Below, one piece after another: positions 26,933 to 36,764 of a stretch of DNA of 64,000 nt. The DNA comes from JAOAFT01 sp035390885 (lineage in GTDB: Bacteria; Bacteroidota; Ignavibacteria; UBA10030), in NCBI GenBank assembly GCA_035390885.1, contig DAOOUW010000003.1:1-64000 (forward strand). The letters are read 5' to 3'. Position 1 is the first letter of the stretch. The number at the start of each line of letters is the position of its first letter. The notes beneath the pieces are model-generated. The model was not told where the DNA came from. It did not search any database and saw nothing but the letters and a program-made list of their open reading frames with translations. A program made the translations under genes and the position numbers.

Positions 26933-28519
26933 TCATTCCCAAAAAGTTGGTATTATATACGATACACTTACTATCAAATTCTGAACAATTTTCTTATTGA
27001 CGCTTGCTGAGTTAGACCATGTATCTGTATATCGTCTATCAGAATATTCATACGCAACATTGAGTGTTGCACCAAAACCTGAAACACCTAAACCAATGGA
27101 GTAAACAGGGTATCGAACACTTTTTCCTCGCAAAGGATTAGTCGCCGGTTGAAATACATCCCCAATCTCACTAACGCCTGCGCGCAGAGACATCCATTTT
27201 ACAGGTGCATACTCTGCACCAATCTTTATTACCGAGTAAGAAAGCCATGGATTGGTATCGGAAACATCGTTATTATAGGTTGCCGACTCATAAGGAAGTA
27301 TTTCGTATTCAAATCCAAGGACAATGTTTTTTCTTAAAGCAGCGGAAATACCAATGGAGCCACTAAATGGCAATTTCATCTTATCTTTCCCATGAATAGA
27401 GGTATTAGTTACCGCATGGGCTGAATCAATCTTGCCATTGTTATATGATGTAATTGTAGAATCTTTCCATAATGTATAAGAATAATCACGTGTAATTGTG
27501 GTAGGAGGTTTTAAGGTAAATCCAACAGTGAGAAATGGAGATTTATATGTGCTGCTAATGGTAAAATCGTACCCCGAATAGGTTGATTTTCCGACCTTTC
27601 TCCAACTTGTCATTCCGACCTTATCTAATCGAATAGAGCTGTAATAAAATAACGCTCTACCTCTACCCACACACACTTCCTCGTCATCTGTTTCTCCATC
27701 TAGATACATTCCACTTATTCCCACTGAAAATTTTGGCGAAATCTCTATTGAAATTGCGCCGCCATATCCATAGATAGAGCCATTTCTATATTGAGAATAT
27801 TGATACCATTGAACCGGCAATGGTCGTTTTGTTGGTGTTGCAGTAGAATCGGCTGTTGGCAATAAGCTCATTTGCCATTGGCTTATCCCATGCGCAACAT
27901 CAAGAACGTTTGGAGAAAGCGTGTTATTATTTTGGTAAAACCAATTCAAGTTTGCATATTCGACAGCCCCAATTCCAACAACAATGTGATAATTGGCAAG
28001 TTTGAACGGCGCAGTAATAAATGCTTGCAAAGGAAGTGAAACATTCTTCGACCTATCCCAATTTGGCATTATAGTATCAAAAGGCCTTTGAATTGAATCT
28101 GCTTGAGTCGGTGTTTTCCCTTTTTGGATGAGAGAATCATAATAAGCGCTTGGTCGATCAGGAATTTTTGTCCGATCCAATAACGTTCCATCCAAAAGCA
28201 ACATAAATTGTTCATGAGATTGCAATGTACCATAATGCTTTTCTTGCTTTTGATCAATGTACTGTTGATAACCGCCCAGTGAAATTTGCAAACCCTTGAC
28301 CGTAGTTAATAATGCCGGGCTTTGAAACATAATCGATGGATCGTTTTGAATTCCAAACAAGATTCCACCAGCTCCACGTGACACTACTGACTGATTTGTC
28401 CTGTAATTCAAACCCTGCATTTGAAGAGCTGTTCCTTCTTGAGCCATTATATCTTCATTGCTTATAAGTATATTGGCCACAATAATTATCAGCGTAAAAA
28501 TATAATTATTCCGTTTCAT
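26933..28519 (-). CDS. Outer-membrane transport barrel protein (FadL/OmpP1-like)
   Basis: A 528-residue protein with a signal sequence (MKRNNYIFTLIIIVANILIS) followed by GLNYRTNQSVVSRGAGGILF and NDPSIMFQSPALLTTVKGLQ, the N-terminal hatch style of FadL/OmpP1 or PorV-related barrels (small residues then N-P pairs). Many beta strands follow to the C-terminus SVSYIIPTFWE. It overlaps the PorV-like gene by one base (TAATG), so the two are translationally coupled and probably work together. It is likely a passive channel or a T9SS accessory; the cargo is unknown. Confidence 0.72.
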   Translation of the reverse strand: MKRNNYIFTLIIIVANILISNEDIMAQEGTALQMQGLNYRTNQSVVSRGAGGILFGIQNDPSIMFQSPALLTTVKGLQISLGGYQQYIDQKQEKHYGTLQSHEQFMLLLDGTLLDRTKIPDRPSAYYDSLIQKGKTPTQADSIQRPFDTIMPNWDRSKNVSLPLQAFITAPFKLANYHIVVGIGAVEYANLNWFYQNNNTLSPNVLDVAHGISQWQMSLLPTADSTATPTKRPLPVQWYQYSQYRNGSIYGYGGAISIEISPKFSVGISGMYLDGETDDEEVCVGRGRALFYYSSIRLDKVGMTSWRKVGKSTYSGYDFTISSTYKSPFLTVGFTLKPPTTITRDYSYTLWKDSTITSYNNGKIDSAHAVTNTSIHGKDKMKLPFSGSIGISAALRKNIVLGFEYEILPYESATYNNDVSDTNPWLSYSVIKIGAEYAPVKWMSLRAGVSEIGDVFQPATNPLRGKSVRYPVYSIGLGVSGFGATLNVAYEYSDRRYTDTWSNSASVNKKIVQNLIVSVSYIIPTFWE

Positions 28520-29547
28520 TAGAATCCCACTCCTAAGCTAATTCGTTGGACATTCCCAAGGTGATACTTTAGACTTGCAAAGCTATAGTCAAACGCTAAG
28601 CGCATACCTCCAATATCTTGCTTCAAACCCAATCCTGCAGTTAATCCTTCTGCATCATAATTGAATTTATACCCGCATCGTAACGCAACAAGCTTTGAAA
28701 ATTCATATTCCAAACCTACATGTATTTGTTGATCATAATCATTTGGATGTATGAGGTCGAATTCAACCCCCATTCTATTCTTCTCATTTTTTAACAACAA
28801 CGCATCGGGTCCTATGAAGTTTGCGGCAATTCCTATACGGAAAATCATTGGCGTTGGGTGATTTTCTTTTGCATATTTAATATTTGGACCAAAATTCTGC
28901 ACTGATGCTGCAAGTTCTATAGATCGAAACCCAGTTAAATAATGAATACCGTAATCAAATAACACATCTTCACCCCATGTTTTTACCTTAGCAGTATCAG
29001 AAGCATCACTTACAACTACAATTTCATCCTTATCATAAAGCGATTCTCTTGCATACTTAACGCCAAGGCCAGTTGAAAACTTATCGGTAATCTTGGTAGC
29101 GTAACTGATGCCAACGACGTAACTATAGGGGCGGAACGTCCTCCCGGTTAATCCCGGTGTATTTAAGTCGTTTTTATATGGATCCCCCCATACTGCTTCC
29201 TCAATCTCACCATAATCAATATACTGCAACTGAATACCAAGTGAACCGAAACCTCGGAAGGAGCGTGATATCGACATCGCCCCTTGTTGGGTATCGAAAA
29301 TCCATTGGAGATAGGTCATGGACAACTCTGTCCCTTGAGTATAAGCCACGCCAGCGGGGTTCCAAAAGATTGCTTCTGCACCTCTTCCCAAGACAGTATA
29401 TGCATCACCCATTGCATTTGCTCTAGCGACAGGCATAACTTTAAAAAACTGCATTGATGTACTGCCAACCTTCTGTGCCATCATACAAGTAGAGGTAATA
29501 ATGGTGAGGGCAATAAGTGCGATAAATAATTGTGATCTCTTCTTCAT
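28519..29547 (-). CDS. PorV/PorQ family outer-membrane protein
   Basis: A 342-residue barrel protein. After the signal peptide comes GSTSMQFFKVMPVARANAMG followed by DAYTVLGRGAEAIFWNPAGV, the hallmark of the PorV/PorQ (UPF0164-like) family. Known members carry T9SS cargo from the translocon to the attachment machinery or act as FadL-like channels. The C-terminus (LGNVQRISLGVGF) ends in Phe. It is the third gene of the module TonB receptor, 777-residue protein, PorV-like, FadL-like and overlaps the last by one base. Being next to two T9SS-targeted lyases suggests, but does not prove, a role in their export. Confidence 0.82.
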   Translation of the reverse strand: MKKRSQLFIALIALTIITSTCMMAQKVGSTSMQFFKVMPVARANAMGDAYTVLGRGAEAIFWNPAGVAYTQGTELSMTYLQWIFDTQQGAMSISRSFRGFGSLGIQLQYIDYGEIEEAVWGDPYKNDLNTPGLTGRTFRPYSYVVGISYATKITDKFSTGLGVKYARESLYDKDEIVVVSDASDTAKVKTWGEDVLFDYGIHYLTGFRSIELAASVQNFGPNIKYAKENHPTPMIFRIGIAANFIGPDALLLKNEKNRMGVEFDLIHPNDYDQQIHVGLEYEFSKLVALRCGYKFNYDAEGLTAGLGLKQDIGGMRLAFDYSFASLKYHLGNVQRISLGVGF

Positions 29548-29565
29548 TGCTTTTTCATCCTTCCA

Positions 29566-31899
29566 TCAATGAATAATGACAAACTTACCATGTGCACGAT
29601 CGCCTGTGTCTAGATCTTCAACAACAAAGAAATAGACGCCAGATGCTATACGCTGGTTGTTGCGGGAAATCTGGAACCACTCCGTTGAATAAGTATCCGA
29701 TCGATGCTCTATCGTTCCAACTAATTGTCCACTGTATGAAAATATTCGAATGTTACTTCTCGAAGGCAGTCCATAAAAACATATCTTGTCGTGAATATCT
29801 CCCATCTTTGTTGAGCCGCCAAAATTCGATGCAACAATCAAGGGGTTGGGGGCAACATATACTTTACCCAATTTTGAGACCGCGCCTTTTTGTGTTTCAT
29901 GATATGTAATATTTGTCCACCCGCTTTTTGTACCTAATGAGTCGACTGTAAGTACTGCATAGTAATAATTTTCACTTATCAGGCTTGAGGTATCTCGTAC
30001 TACATAACATCCCGGATAATTAACGTCAATATTATAATATTGTGGAGCACGACGTGTGATACTATCAATAACTTTCCATGGACCGAGTGCATCAGGAGAC
30101 TTAAGAACTAAGTAATGACTAAACCCTGAACGTATTCTCCCTTGTACCGCTGTAGAGCTTTCAAAGTCCTCTACTGCTGTTGACCACACAATAATATTTT
30201 TAAAATCTGCCTGATTATGAACTTCAATTATAGGACTCGGAAGTGGAATATAAGGAATTTGGTATACACCTTTTGCCGGTGATATTTCTGCTTTGTATTG
30301 TTCTGTATCATATTTTTTATATGGCTGACCAGTATAAATCTGAATAGCACGATCAGCAACCTGACGTAACGAAATTACAGGTTCTGGATCATCTGTTGAA
30401 ATCTGTCCTGCCACATACCAGGGTAGTGGATATTTTTTTAAATAAGCGCTTCCCATATAGGGATAGTTTGCATGAATGCCGGGGTAAGTTATTGAATCGT
30501 ACCAACTCACAACTGGCTTGTACCAACCTGTTGACTGCCCGCTTGGCTCTGTAGAAGCTCCACCTGCATCACGGAGCACAGTATCTGCAGCTGTTCCAGG
30601 TCCATAGCCAACCAATTGAGCAATAGCAAACCGTACTGGTACTCCTGGCTTAAATACGTATGGGCCAAATGATGTATAATGGAGAGTAGTTTGTGAATAA
30701 TTACCATTACTCAACGCACGAGGTTTTGCTCGCCCATGCCAATACTTCATAAGTTCTAGATTTTTTGCGGCATCGATTGATGCATAAGGATAATTAAAAT
30801 TTGCCCAACTAGTAGAATCAGCTGAACCAGCCTTCATATCGAAGGCTGAGTATGGACGACTCAACGACAAATCTAACATAGCTCCAATTTGAGTGTCGTA
30901 AAGCGCCCGGTTTCTATTTGGAATTTGTTGCGTAACATAAGGCTGACGGAATTTACCAAGTTCGTCCCAAACTCGAGTACTATCGGTTCCGCTATATAAC
31001 GTTCTCCATTGTGGTTGAAGTTGCGTCGTATCATAATGCAAAACCATATATCCAACAGCTTGAGGCGCGTTTAATCCTCCACGATTTCCTTCTGTAGACC
31101 ACACATTAAAATACTTTTCTTCCGGGAAACCATTTCTTGTATGGACATAAGATAAATACCGTGTAAAATTATAGCGTGCATAAATTTCTTTTGAACGAGT
31201 GGTATTTGAACCCTCTTGCCATAATCCACCGTATTTTCTTTCCATCCCAAACGCTGAAGGTGCAATTGCTGCCCCAAAGACAACAAAACCATCAGGATAT
31301 TCAATAGTATCTATATTCACAATTTCATATTCAATAATGACAAACGCATCATAACCACGATACCCCCATGCACGACTTGTCTGTTTTACTTCTAGCTTCA
31401 TTGGTTCAATTGTTTGGTATTTTGCAATAATAATCTCTTCAGCTTCATTTGGGTCATAGTTAGGATTTAATGTCCCATCTTCAAGAATTGGATAATTCTC
31501 TTTACGTGAAATTCCAATGGCTTTAACATATACATCTTCAATCTGGATAGTTCCACCACTTCCATCTCCCATAATACCACATGCTCGGCGCACTTTTTGT
31601 CCATCAATTGTTGCACTTAAAAGAACACCAGCGCCAAACGAATTATGATGTCCCAGATATTCAAAGTTATCCAAAAAGATATTGCCTTCTGAAGGGGGCC
31701 ATTCCCACGAAGATGTCTTCTTCGTAATACCTACCTCTTGTGCATTGCTCGCATTGAATGGCCTGCCTATTTCACCGGTATAATACATAGTTTGGCGTAG
31801 TAGGCTTCTTACGTGAGTTTTATATCGTAAGCTCTGTTGTGCAAAAGCTGACATCGCACAAATACTCAATAAAATCATTACTATGTTAATTCTTTTCAT
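29566..31899 (-). CDS. Large secreted protein of unknown function with degenerate sorting-like C-terminus
   Basis: A 777-residue protein I do not recognise. It has a signal peptide (MKRINIVMILLSICAMSAFA), a long beta-rich and Tyr/Trp-rich middle (GIMGDGSGGTIQIEDVYVKA near residue 105; repeated Y-P-N elements) and a C-terminal 90 residues, GKVYVAPNPLIVASNFGGST to GKFVIIH, that looks like a T9SS sorting domain but lacks the NPFNP signature. It sits 34 bases after the TonB receptor and 18 before the PorV-like gene, so it may be the surface partner of the receptor, in the place where SusD would be. That role is inference. Confidence 0.6.
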   Translation of the reverse strand: MKRINIVMILLSICAMSAFAQQSLRYKTHVRSLLRQTMYYTGEIGRPFNASNAQEVGITKKTSSWEWPPSEGNIFLDNFEYLGHHNSFGAGVLLSATIDGQKVRRACGIMGDGSGGTIQIEDVYVKAIGISRKENYPILEDGTLNPNYDPNEAEEIIIAKYQTIEPMKLEVKQTSRAWGYRGYDAFVIIEYEIVNIDTIEYPDGFVVFGAAIAPSAFGMERKYGGLWQEGSNTTRSKEIYARYNFTRYLSYVHTRNGFPEEKYFNVWSTEGNRGGLNAPQAVGYMVLHYDTTQLQPQWRTLYSGTDSTRVWDELGKFRQPYVTQQIPNRNRALYDTQIGAMLDLSLSRPYSAFDMKAGSADSTSWANFNYPYASIDAAKNLELMKYWHGRAKPRALSNGNYSQTTLHYTSFGPYVFKPGVPVRFAIAQLVGYGPGTAADTVLRDAGGASTEPSGQSTGWYKPVVSWYDSITYPGIHANYPYMGSAYLKKYPLPWYVAGQISTDDPEPVISLRQVADRAIQIYTGQPYKKYDTEQYKAEISPAKGVYQIPYIPLPSPIIEVHNQADFKNIIVWSTAVEDFESSTAVQGRIRSGFSHYLVLKSPDALGPWKVIDSITRRAPQYYNIDVNYPGCYVVRDTSSLISENYYYAVLTVDSLGTKSGWTNITYHETQKGAVSKLGKVYVAPNPLIVASNFGGSTKMGDIHDKICFYGLPSRSNIRIFSYSGQLVGTIEHRSDTYSTEWFQISRNNQRIASGVYFFVVEDLDTGDRAHGKFVIIH

Positions 31900-31933
31900 A
31901 TCCTTATCCTACATAAATTATTTTATAGAACTG

Positions 31934-34840
31934 TTAAAAATCTATTGCTATACCCAGATTGTATGAGCGTGGTGAATTACTATATAATAGAAATGAATGA
32001 TCGACCGGATATGTTACATCCGACTCACCTGGATAATTATCCCAATAGAGTGCACCACGAGTTATGTTCTCAAGCGGATACGATTCAAAGTTGGGCAATA
32101 TTTGATTACCATCAACCTTGTTTTCACTATAGAAAATATAATTATAGTTATAAATCTTATTATCAAACAAATTAAACACTTCAAAGTAAAGAGTAGCTTT
32201 TGTTCCAAAGAATTTTGTAATTGTTTTTGAAATGCGCATATCGGTATTGTATTCAGCAGGACTTCTATACTCATTAACAGCACCAAGATCTTTGGAAGAG
32301 GTGTAGGGACGACCGCTGCGTGCAAAACTCCTTACTGAAAATGCTGTCGATCCAAATGGATAAATACTCCCAAACTTCGGTCCCCAATTATCATCCGTCG
32401 CATACGTGAGTGTAGCAATTAAATTGTGTGTTCGATCGAAGTTTAACAATACGTCACGAACAGGAACCTTTTGTAAATCTGTGGAACTTGTACCATCGTC
32501 ATACCGAGTAACCACCCAAGGCGCATTTGTTGGTGATGCACTTTTTCCCGTAGCAACGCTATATTGATAATTTAACGATCCCGTTAAAGCTCCGCGCTTT
32601 TTACTTAGCACAACCCTGAAACCGCGAATATCTGCATAGGCGCGATTAAAATAAGATTGAAATGAGACATTTGATTGCATCTGATCAACGATAGTGGCAA
32701 CTTCAATTAAGTTCTTTACGTCTTTGTACCAGCCACTAACATCCACTGTAAATCCTTCACCCAGTCCCTGTATAATGCCGACGTCGTAACTATTGGTTGA
32801 CTGCGGTTTCAGTGTTGAATTACCGATCATATAAGGAAATTCTCCTTCTCTCGTTACCTGCACCCTGTTGCCAATCATATACTGAAACGGAGGTCTCTGA
32901 AGAAATACACCATAGTTCAAATGGAATACTGTTGAAACTGAAACAGGGAAGGATATACCAATACGTGGTTGTAATCTTCCAATAGGATTAGCTTTCGTTT
33001 TCGGCGCATTGTCAGGATCTTGTATTCCTCTCCCTGTCTCTTCATCAATTACCACAAAGTATGGATTGAAGAAGTTTTCGTAGTAATAGTTATTAGAATT
33101 CCATACATCCCAACGCAACCCAACTTTTGCAATCATACCTTCAAATTCCATCTTATCTTGTAAATAAATTCCGGCTTCCCAAGGTTCGCCAGTATATTTT
33201 GTTTTTGATATACCGCCCATGGACTGAATGTTATAGACATTATCAACGCGCAAAAAATAGTAATTTGCTTGTATACCGCCATTAAGCATGTGTGAATTTG
33301 TGACCTGGCTAGTAAATGAAGCATCAAGCGATATGGTTGCAGTTCTTTCATTAGAGAAGTTGCCCTGTGTATTTCCCAAGTAGGAAAACGTCTTATTTGT
33401 AAAACCATCAAAAGAGAATAATGAACCCGTACGGAAAATTACACCGCTTCCAGTTTGAACATTTATTGCGTCGGGAATAATTGTATCATACCATGGAGTT
33501 GTACCAAGACGGTACTCTGTACGAAGTCCATTAAGTTTAATATCATAAAATGTTTTAGCGCTAAGCGCTTTCGTATAGCGTAAACCAAACTGGTGGTTCA
33601 TACGTTGACGGTATTGAATGCCAAGAATCCGATCCCACATCCAGCCATAGAAACCTGTACCTCCAGAGAAATAATTCTCAAATTCATACTGATAGCCGCC
33701 GCTGACTTTGAACGCCGCACCTTGACCTAAATCGAATGCAACATTTCCCATGACTTGCCTTTGCTCGTCAGGTTGTTGAGTTGGAAGTATAGGATTTTCT
33801 ATATTCGACCTGAAAGCCATAAACATTGTAACTCCCTCGTCAATCGGTCCTCCTGTAGCGCCTTCAACTGCATAATCAATCCGTTTTGTATAATCAGCAT
33901 CTCCTTCACGAGCTACAATCTGATCCCAAACGGCTTTACCTACCCTAGCTGTAAGCATAGTATCATTTGCGAAAAGCGAATTCACCCATTTAAAAAGTGC
34001 TTTCCCATCGTTCTTTTTCCCAAGCCAAAATTCTTCATCTGCAAGGAGCATCATATATGGTTGCGCTTTAACATCAAAAATATTTGCTCCCCAATGTTTT
34101 TTACCCGGCAACCGCATTCGCGATTCAAAGTGTGAACGCCATTTATCTGACTTACCTTCTTTCATTGTAATGTTTACCACGCCCGATTGAGCATTCCCAT
34201 ATTGTGCGTCGAAGCCGCTTGTGATAACTTCAATTTCTTCAACCGCGCTAACAATTGGCAAAAATGCACTAGAGTTATCTAGAGGGTTATTAATGCCCAT
34301 TCCTTGCAAAGTGTATAACTCTTCGTTTGTACGCCCACCTCGAAAGTGCCCGTCTGTAACATCGGCGGCAAGTCCAATAACATCACCAACATCTCGTACA
34401 CCTGCAAGAGATTGTACATCCTCCGGTCGTACGATTGCACTCGTCGATGTTTTTTCTGGCTCGACGTCAGGACGCGTCGCTTCTACAACGATTGCTTCTT
34501 GCTCGATTGCTGTCTGTTTAAGATCAAAATTCAGCGTCGTCGTACGTCCTGAATTTACAATAACATCCTGCACAATGACTCGCTCGTATCCAATCATCGA
34601 AGCTTGTACTTCATATTTTCCAGCAGGAATATTCAAGATAAAATAATTTCCATCAAGGTCAGAAGCTGCGCCAAGGCTCGTTCCACGAATTACAACATTC
34701 GCTCCAATGAGCGGCTCGCCAGTTTGAGCATCCTTCACAACACCTGATATTTTCCCTCCGGTTTGTGCAGAGAGAATACTCAGCGTGCAACACAGAGCCA
34801 CGCTAAGTATGAGCATTCTGTATATTACTCGTTTTGCCAT
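31934..34840 (-). CDS. TonB-dependent receptor with carboxypeptidase-regulatory N-domain
   Basis: A 968-residue outer-membrane receptor. Signal peptide, then a CarboxypepD_reg-like domain at about 27-112 (GKISGVVKDAQTGEPLIGAN, GKYEVQASMIGYERV), a plug domain at about 130-235 (DVIGLAADVTDGHFRGGRTN, EEIEVITSGFDAQYGNAQSG) and a long barrel ending SYNLGIAIDF with terminal Phe. It imports a ligand with energy from TonB. It lacks the SusC-type tail context: no SusD gene follows. It leads the module with the 777-residue protein, the PorV-like and the FadL-like proteins, and stands between two GH28 genes, so a pectin oligosaccharide is the likely ligand. Confidence 0.88.
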   Translation of the reverse strand: MAKRVIYRMLILSVALCCTLSILSAQTGGKISGVVKDAQTGEPLIGANVVIRGTSLGAASDLDGNYFILNIPAGKYEVQASMIGYERVIVQDVIVNSGRTTTLNFDLKQTAIEQEAIVVEATRPDVEPEKTSTSAIVRPEDVQSLAGVRDVGDVIGLAADVTDGHFRGGRTNEELYTLQGMGINNPLDNSSAFLPIVSAVEEIEVITSGFDAQYGNAQSGVVNITMKEGKSDKWRSHFESRMRLPGKKHWGANIFDVKAQPYMMLLADEEFWLGKKNDGKALFKWVNSLFANDTMLTARVGKAVWDQIVAREGDADYTKRIDYAVEGATGGPIDEGVTMFMAFRSNIENPILPTQQPDEQRQVMGNVAFDLGQGAAFKVSGGYQYEFENYFSGGTGFYGWMWDRILGIQYRQRMNHQFGLRYTKALSAKTFYDIKLNGLRTEYRLGTTPWYDTIIPDAINVQTGSGVIFRTGSLFSFDGFTNKTFSYLGNTQGNFSNERTATISLDASFTSQVTNSHMLNGGIQANYYFLRVDNVYNIQSMGGISKTKYTGEPWEAGIYLQDKMEFEGMIAKVGLRWDVWNSNNYYYENFFNPYFVVIDEETGRGIQDPDNAPKTKANPIGRLQPRIGISFPVSVSTVFHLNYGVFLQRPPFQYMIGNRVQVTREGEFPYMIGNSTLKPQSTNSYDVGIIQGLGEGFTVDVSGWYKDVKNLIEVATIVDQMQSNVSFQSYFNRAYADIRGFRVVLSKKRGALTGSLNYQYSVATGKSASPTNAPWVVTRYDDGTSSTDLQKVPVRDVLLNFDRTHNLIATLTYATDDNWGPKFGSIYPFGSTAFSVRSFARSGRPYTSSKDLGAVNEYRSPAEYNTDMRISKTITKFFGTKATLYFEVFNLFDNKIYNYNYIFYSENKVDGNQILPNFESYPLENITRGALYWDNYPGESDVTYPVDHSFLLYSNSPRSYNLGIAIDF

Positions 34841-34890
34841 TTGTACTCCTTAGTTCCTTAATGACAAGTTAATAATGACTTACACCACAG

Positions 34891-36246
34891 TTATTTTTTT
34901 GTATTCACAACAACGTTGATCAAATCAAAATTTTTGACATTCTCAATGACATTTGGCTCGGCAACATTATCGAATTTACAATTCTCGATGTGAACATTCG
35001 TCGCAGGGGAATACCCAAACGCCCGTATCCAAATTCCATAATGGCTTTTCTCACAAACTACATCTCGAACATCAACATTCCTGACAATCGGCGTAAAAGA
35101 ACCTTTATCAGCCTCTTCATAGTAAAAATCAATTTTAATAACAGCTTCAGCAACTTGACCAACTTTGATATTTCTCATAAACACATTTTCAACAACGCCG
35201 CCGCGCATCGCATTCGTCTTAATTCTTAACGCACGATCGAGACTTGGACTGTCCATCACATTGTTTTCAATGAAGACGTTTCTCACACCGCCAGATATTT
35301 CACTTCCGATGGAAACACCTCCATGCCCATCGTTCATCGTACTATTCTCAACAATTATATTTTCGCAAGGGACATTGATTCTGCGCCCGTCGGCATTTCT
35401 GCCAGATTTGATCGCAATGCAATCATCGCCATTCTTAAAGTAACAACCTCTGATAAGAACATCTTTACATGATTCGGGATCGATTCCATCATTGTTTGGA
35501 CCCAAGCCAACCGTTTTTACATCAATAAAAGAGACATTAGTGCATAGCACCGGATTCAGAAACCACATTGGGGAATCCTTAAAAGTAACTCCTTCAACCA
35601 GAATATTCTTACATCGATATGGCTCAAAGAAATTTGGTCGTAAATATGAGCCTTCGCCGCACACTCTTTTTTCTACTGGAACTCCTTGCTCAGCCATTTC
35701 AAAAAGTTTTTTCCGAGCATCTCGCTGACTTTGCAAATTTTTCCACTGCCACCAATTTGCATCGGAGGCTTGTCCATTCAAAACACCTTCGCCAGTAATT
35801 GCAATATTTTCCTGCTCCATTGCATAGATCAAGGGGGAATAATTCATACATTCCACACCTTCCCAGCGGCAAAATACTATAGGTAAATATTTCTTCGGAT
35901 CTGTAAAAAACAGAATCTCCGCATCTTTCATAATATGGAGATTGACATTGCTCTTGAGTACAATCGGACCTGTAAGATACTTGCCTGCAGGAACAATTAC
36001 TCTACCACCGCCAGCTTTCGAACATGCTTCGATCGCTTTTGCAAATGCTTTTGAGCAATCCTTTTTGCCATTGCCAACGGCGCCGTATTTCGTTACATCA
36101 AAATCTTTTGATGGAAAAGTTGGAGGAATGATTTGTTTGAGGATAGTTTCTTTTGTTGACCAGTTAATATCTTGAGCTACAACAATACTACCAATAGTAA
36201 CCACAGCAAAAATCATAATGGTTACTCTATTTATTTTTTTTATCAT
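34891..36246 (-). CDS. GH28 polygalacturonase
   Basis: A 451-residue exported hydrolase, paralogous to the GH28 at 22860-24509. Signal sequence ending VVAQD; start of the beta-helix FDVTKYGAVGNGKKDCSKAF, then GGGRVIVPAGKYLTGPIVLK. All GH28 catalytic motifs are intact: GPNNDGIDPESCKDVLI, NGDDCIAIKSG, GHGGVSIGSE and RALRIKTNAMRGG. It hydrolyses galacturonan. GAGGAC lies just ahead of the ATG. It is the first gene of the minus-strand pectin run, 51 bases from the TonB receptor start. No sorting domain is present, so it is probably periplasmic. Confidence 0.92.
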   Translation of the reverse strand: MIKKINRVTIMIFAVVTIGSIVVAQDINWSTKETILKQIIPPTFPSKDFDVTKYGAVGNGKKDCSKAFAKAIEACSKAGGGRVIVPAGKYLTGPIVLKSNVNLHIMKDAEILFFTDPKKYLPIVFCRWEGVECMNYSPLIYAMEQENIAITGEGVLNGQASDANWWQWKNLQSQRDARKKLFEMAEQGVPVEKRVCGEGSYLRPNFFEPYRCKNILVEGVTFKDSPMWFLNPVLCTNVSFIDVKTVGLGPNNDGIDPESCKDVLIRGCYFKNGDDCIAIKSGRNADGRRINVPCENIIVENSTMNDGHGGVSIGSEISGGVRNVFIENNVMDSPSLDRALRIKTNAMRGGVVENVFMRNIKVGQVAEAVIKIDFYYEEADKGSFTPIVRNVDVRDVVCEKSHYGIWIRAFGYSPATNVHIENCKFDNVAEPNVIENVKNFDLINVVVNTKK

Positions 36247-36506
36247 GAAGTCCTCACTCTACTTTTGATTTTACAAATATTGTGAGAGAATAATGGCGCT
36301 AACTTTTTTGAATTTTTATCTACACGCTAATCGGCTAAAATATAAACTTCATTTAACTTCTTGTCAAGTTGTTTTAAGAACTTTTTATTTTTTCAAATTG
36401 AAGTTAGCAAGTATAACAATAAAACGGAAGCTAAATGAGACGAGATGCAGGAATACACTATTAAACGCATTGTCATTACGCTCAGTGGCAAAAAATTAAA
36501 GGTCCA
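36247..36506. other. Intergenic region between anti-sigma gene and GH28
   Basis: 260 AT-rich bases. It should hold the promoter of the pectin run (reading left) and the 3' end of the kinase/ECF operon. No clear hairpin terminator, repeat or small gene is seen. Confidence 0.4.
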
Positions 36507-36764
36507 TTATTTTTTCATACCCTGAATACACTCCAACACTTTTTGAATACGCTTATCTTGCTCTGAACTGGAAAGCTCTGGATACGGTTCTTGTTGATAG
36601 AGAGTAATTATAATTTTTAAACTCCGTAACAGTGAAGCGCAATTTGAACACGTTTCTATGTGTTCACGAACTTTTTTGCAGTTGCGTGAACTTAGTTTTT
36701 CATCTAAATGCGTGCAAAGATAATCTGCAACTTGTTTACAGCAGGGAGTTTGTTCCTTCTTCAT
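36507..36764 (-). CDS. Zinc-finger (zf-HC2) anti-sigma factor
   Basis: An 85-residue protein with the anti-sigma zinc motif: Cys-rich MKKEQTPCCKQVADYLC, then KVREHIETCSNCASLL giving H-x3-C-x2-C. It has no membrane segment, so it would be a soluble anti-sigma factor, perhaps redox or metal responsive. It overlaps the upstream ECF sigma gene by 4 bases (ATGA), the usual arrangement for a sigma/anti-sigma pair. The C-terminus (SSEQDKRIQKVLECIQGMKK) is short, without a sensor domain. Confidence 0.85.
   Translation of the reverse strand: MKKEQTPCCKQVADYLCTHLDEKLSSRNCKKVREHIETCSNCASLLRSLKIIITLYQQEPYPELSSSEQDKRIQKVLECIQGMKK

Noticed and set aside
17404..36246. A SusC/SusD pair in the pectin locus
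   Set aside because: The TonB receptor has a carboxypeptidase-regulatory domain but the adjacent 777-residue protein has no SusD-like lipobox or RagB/SusD helical pattern.
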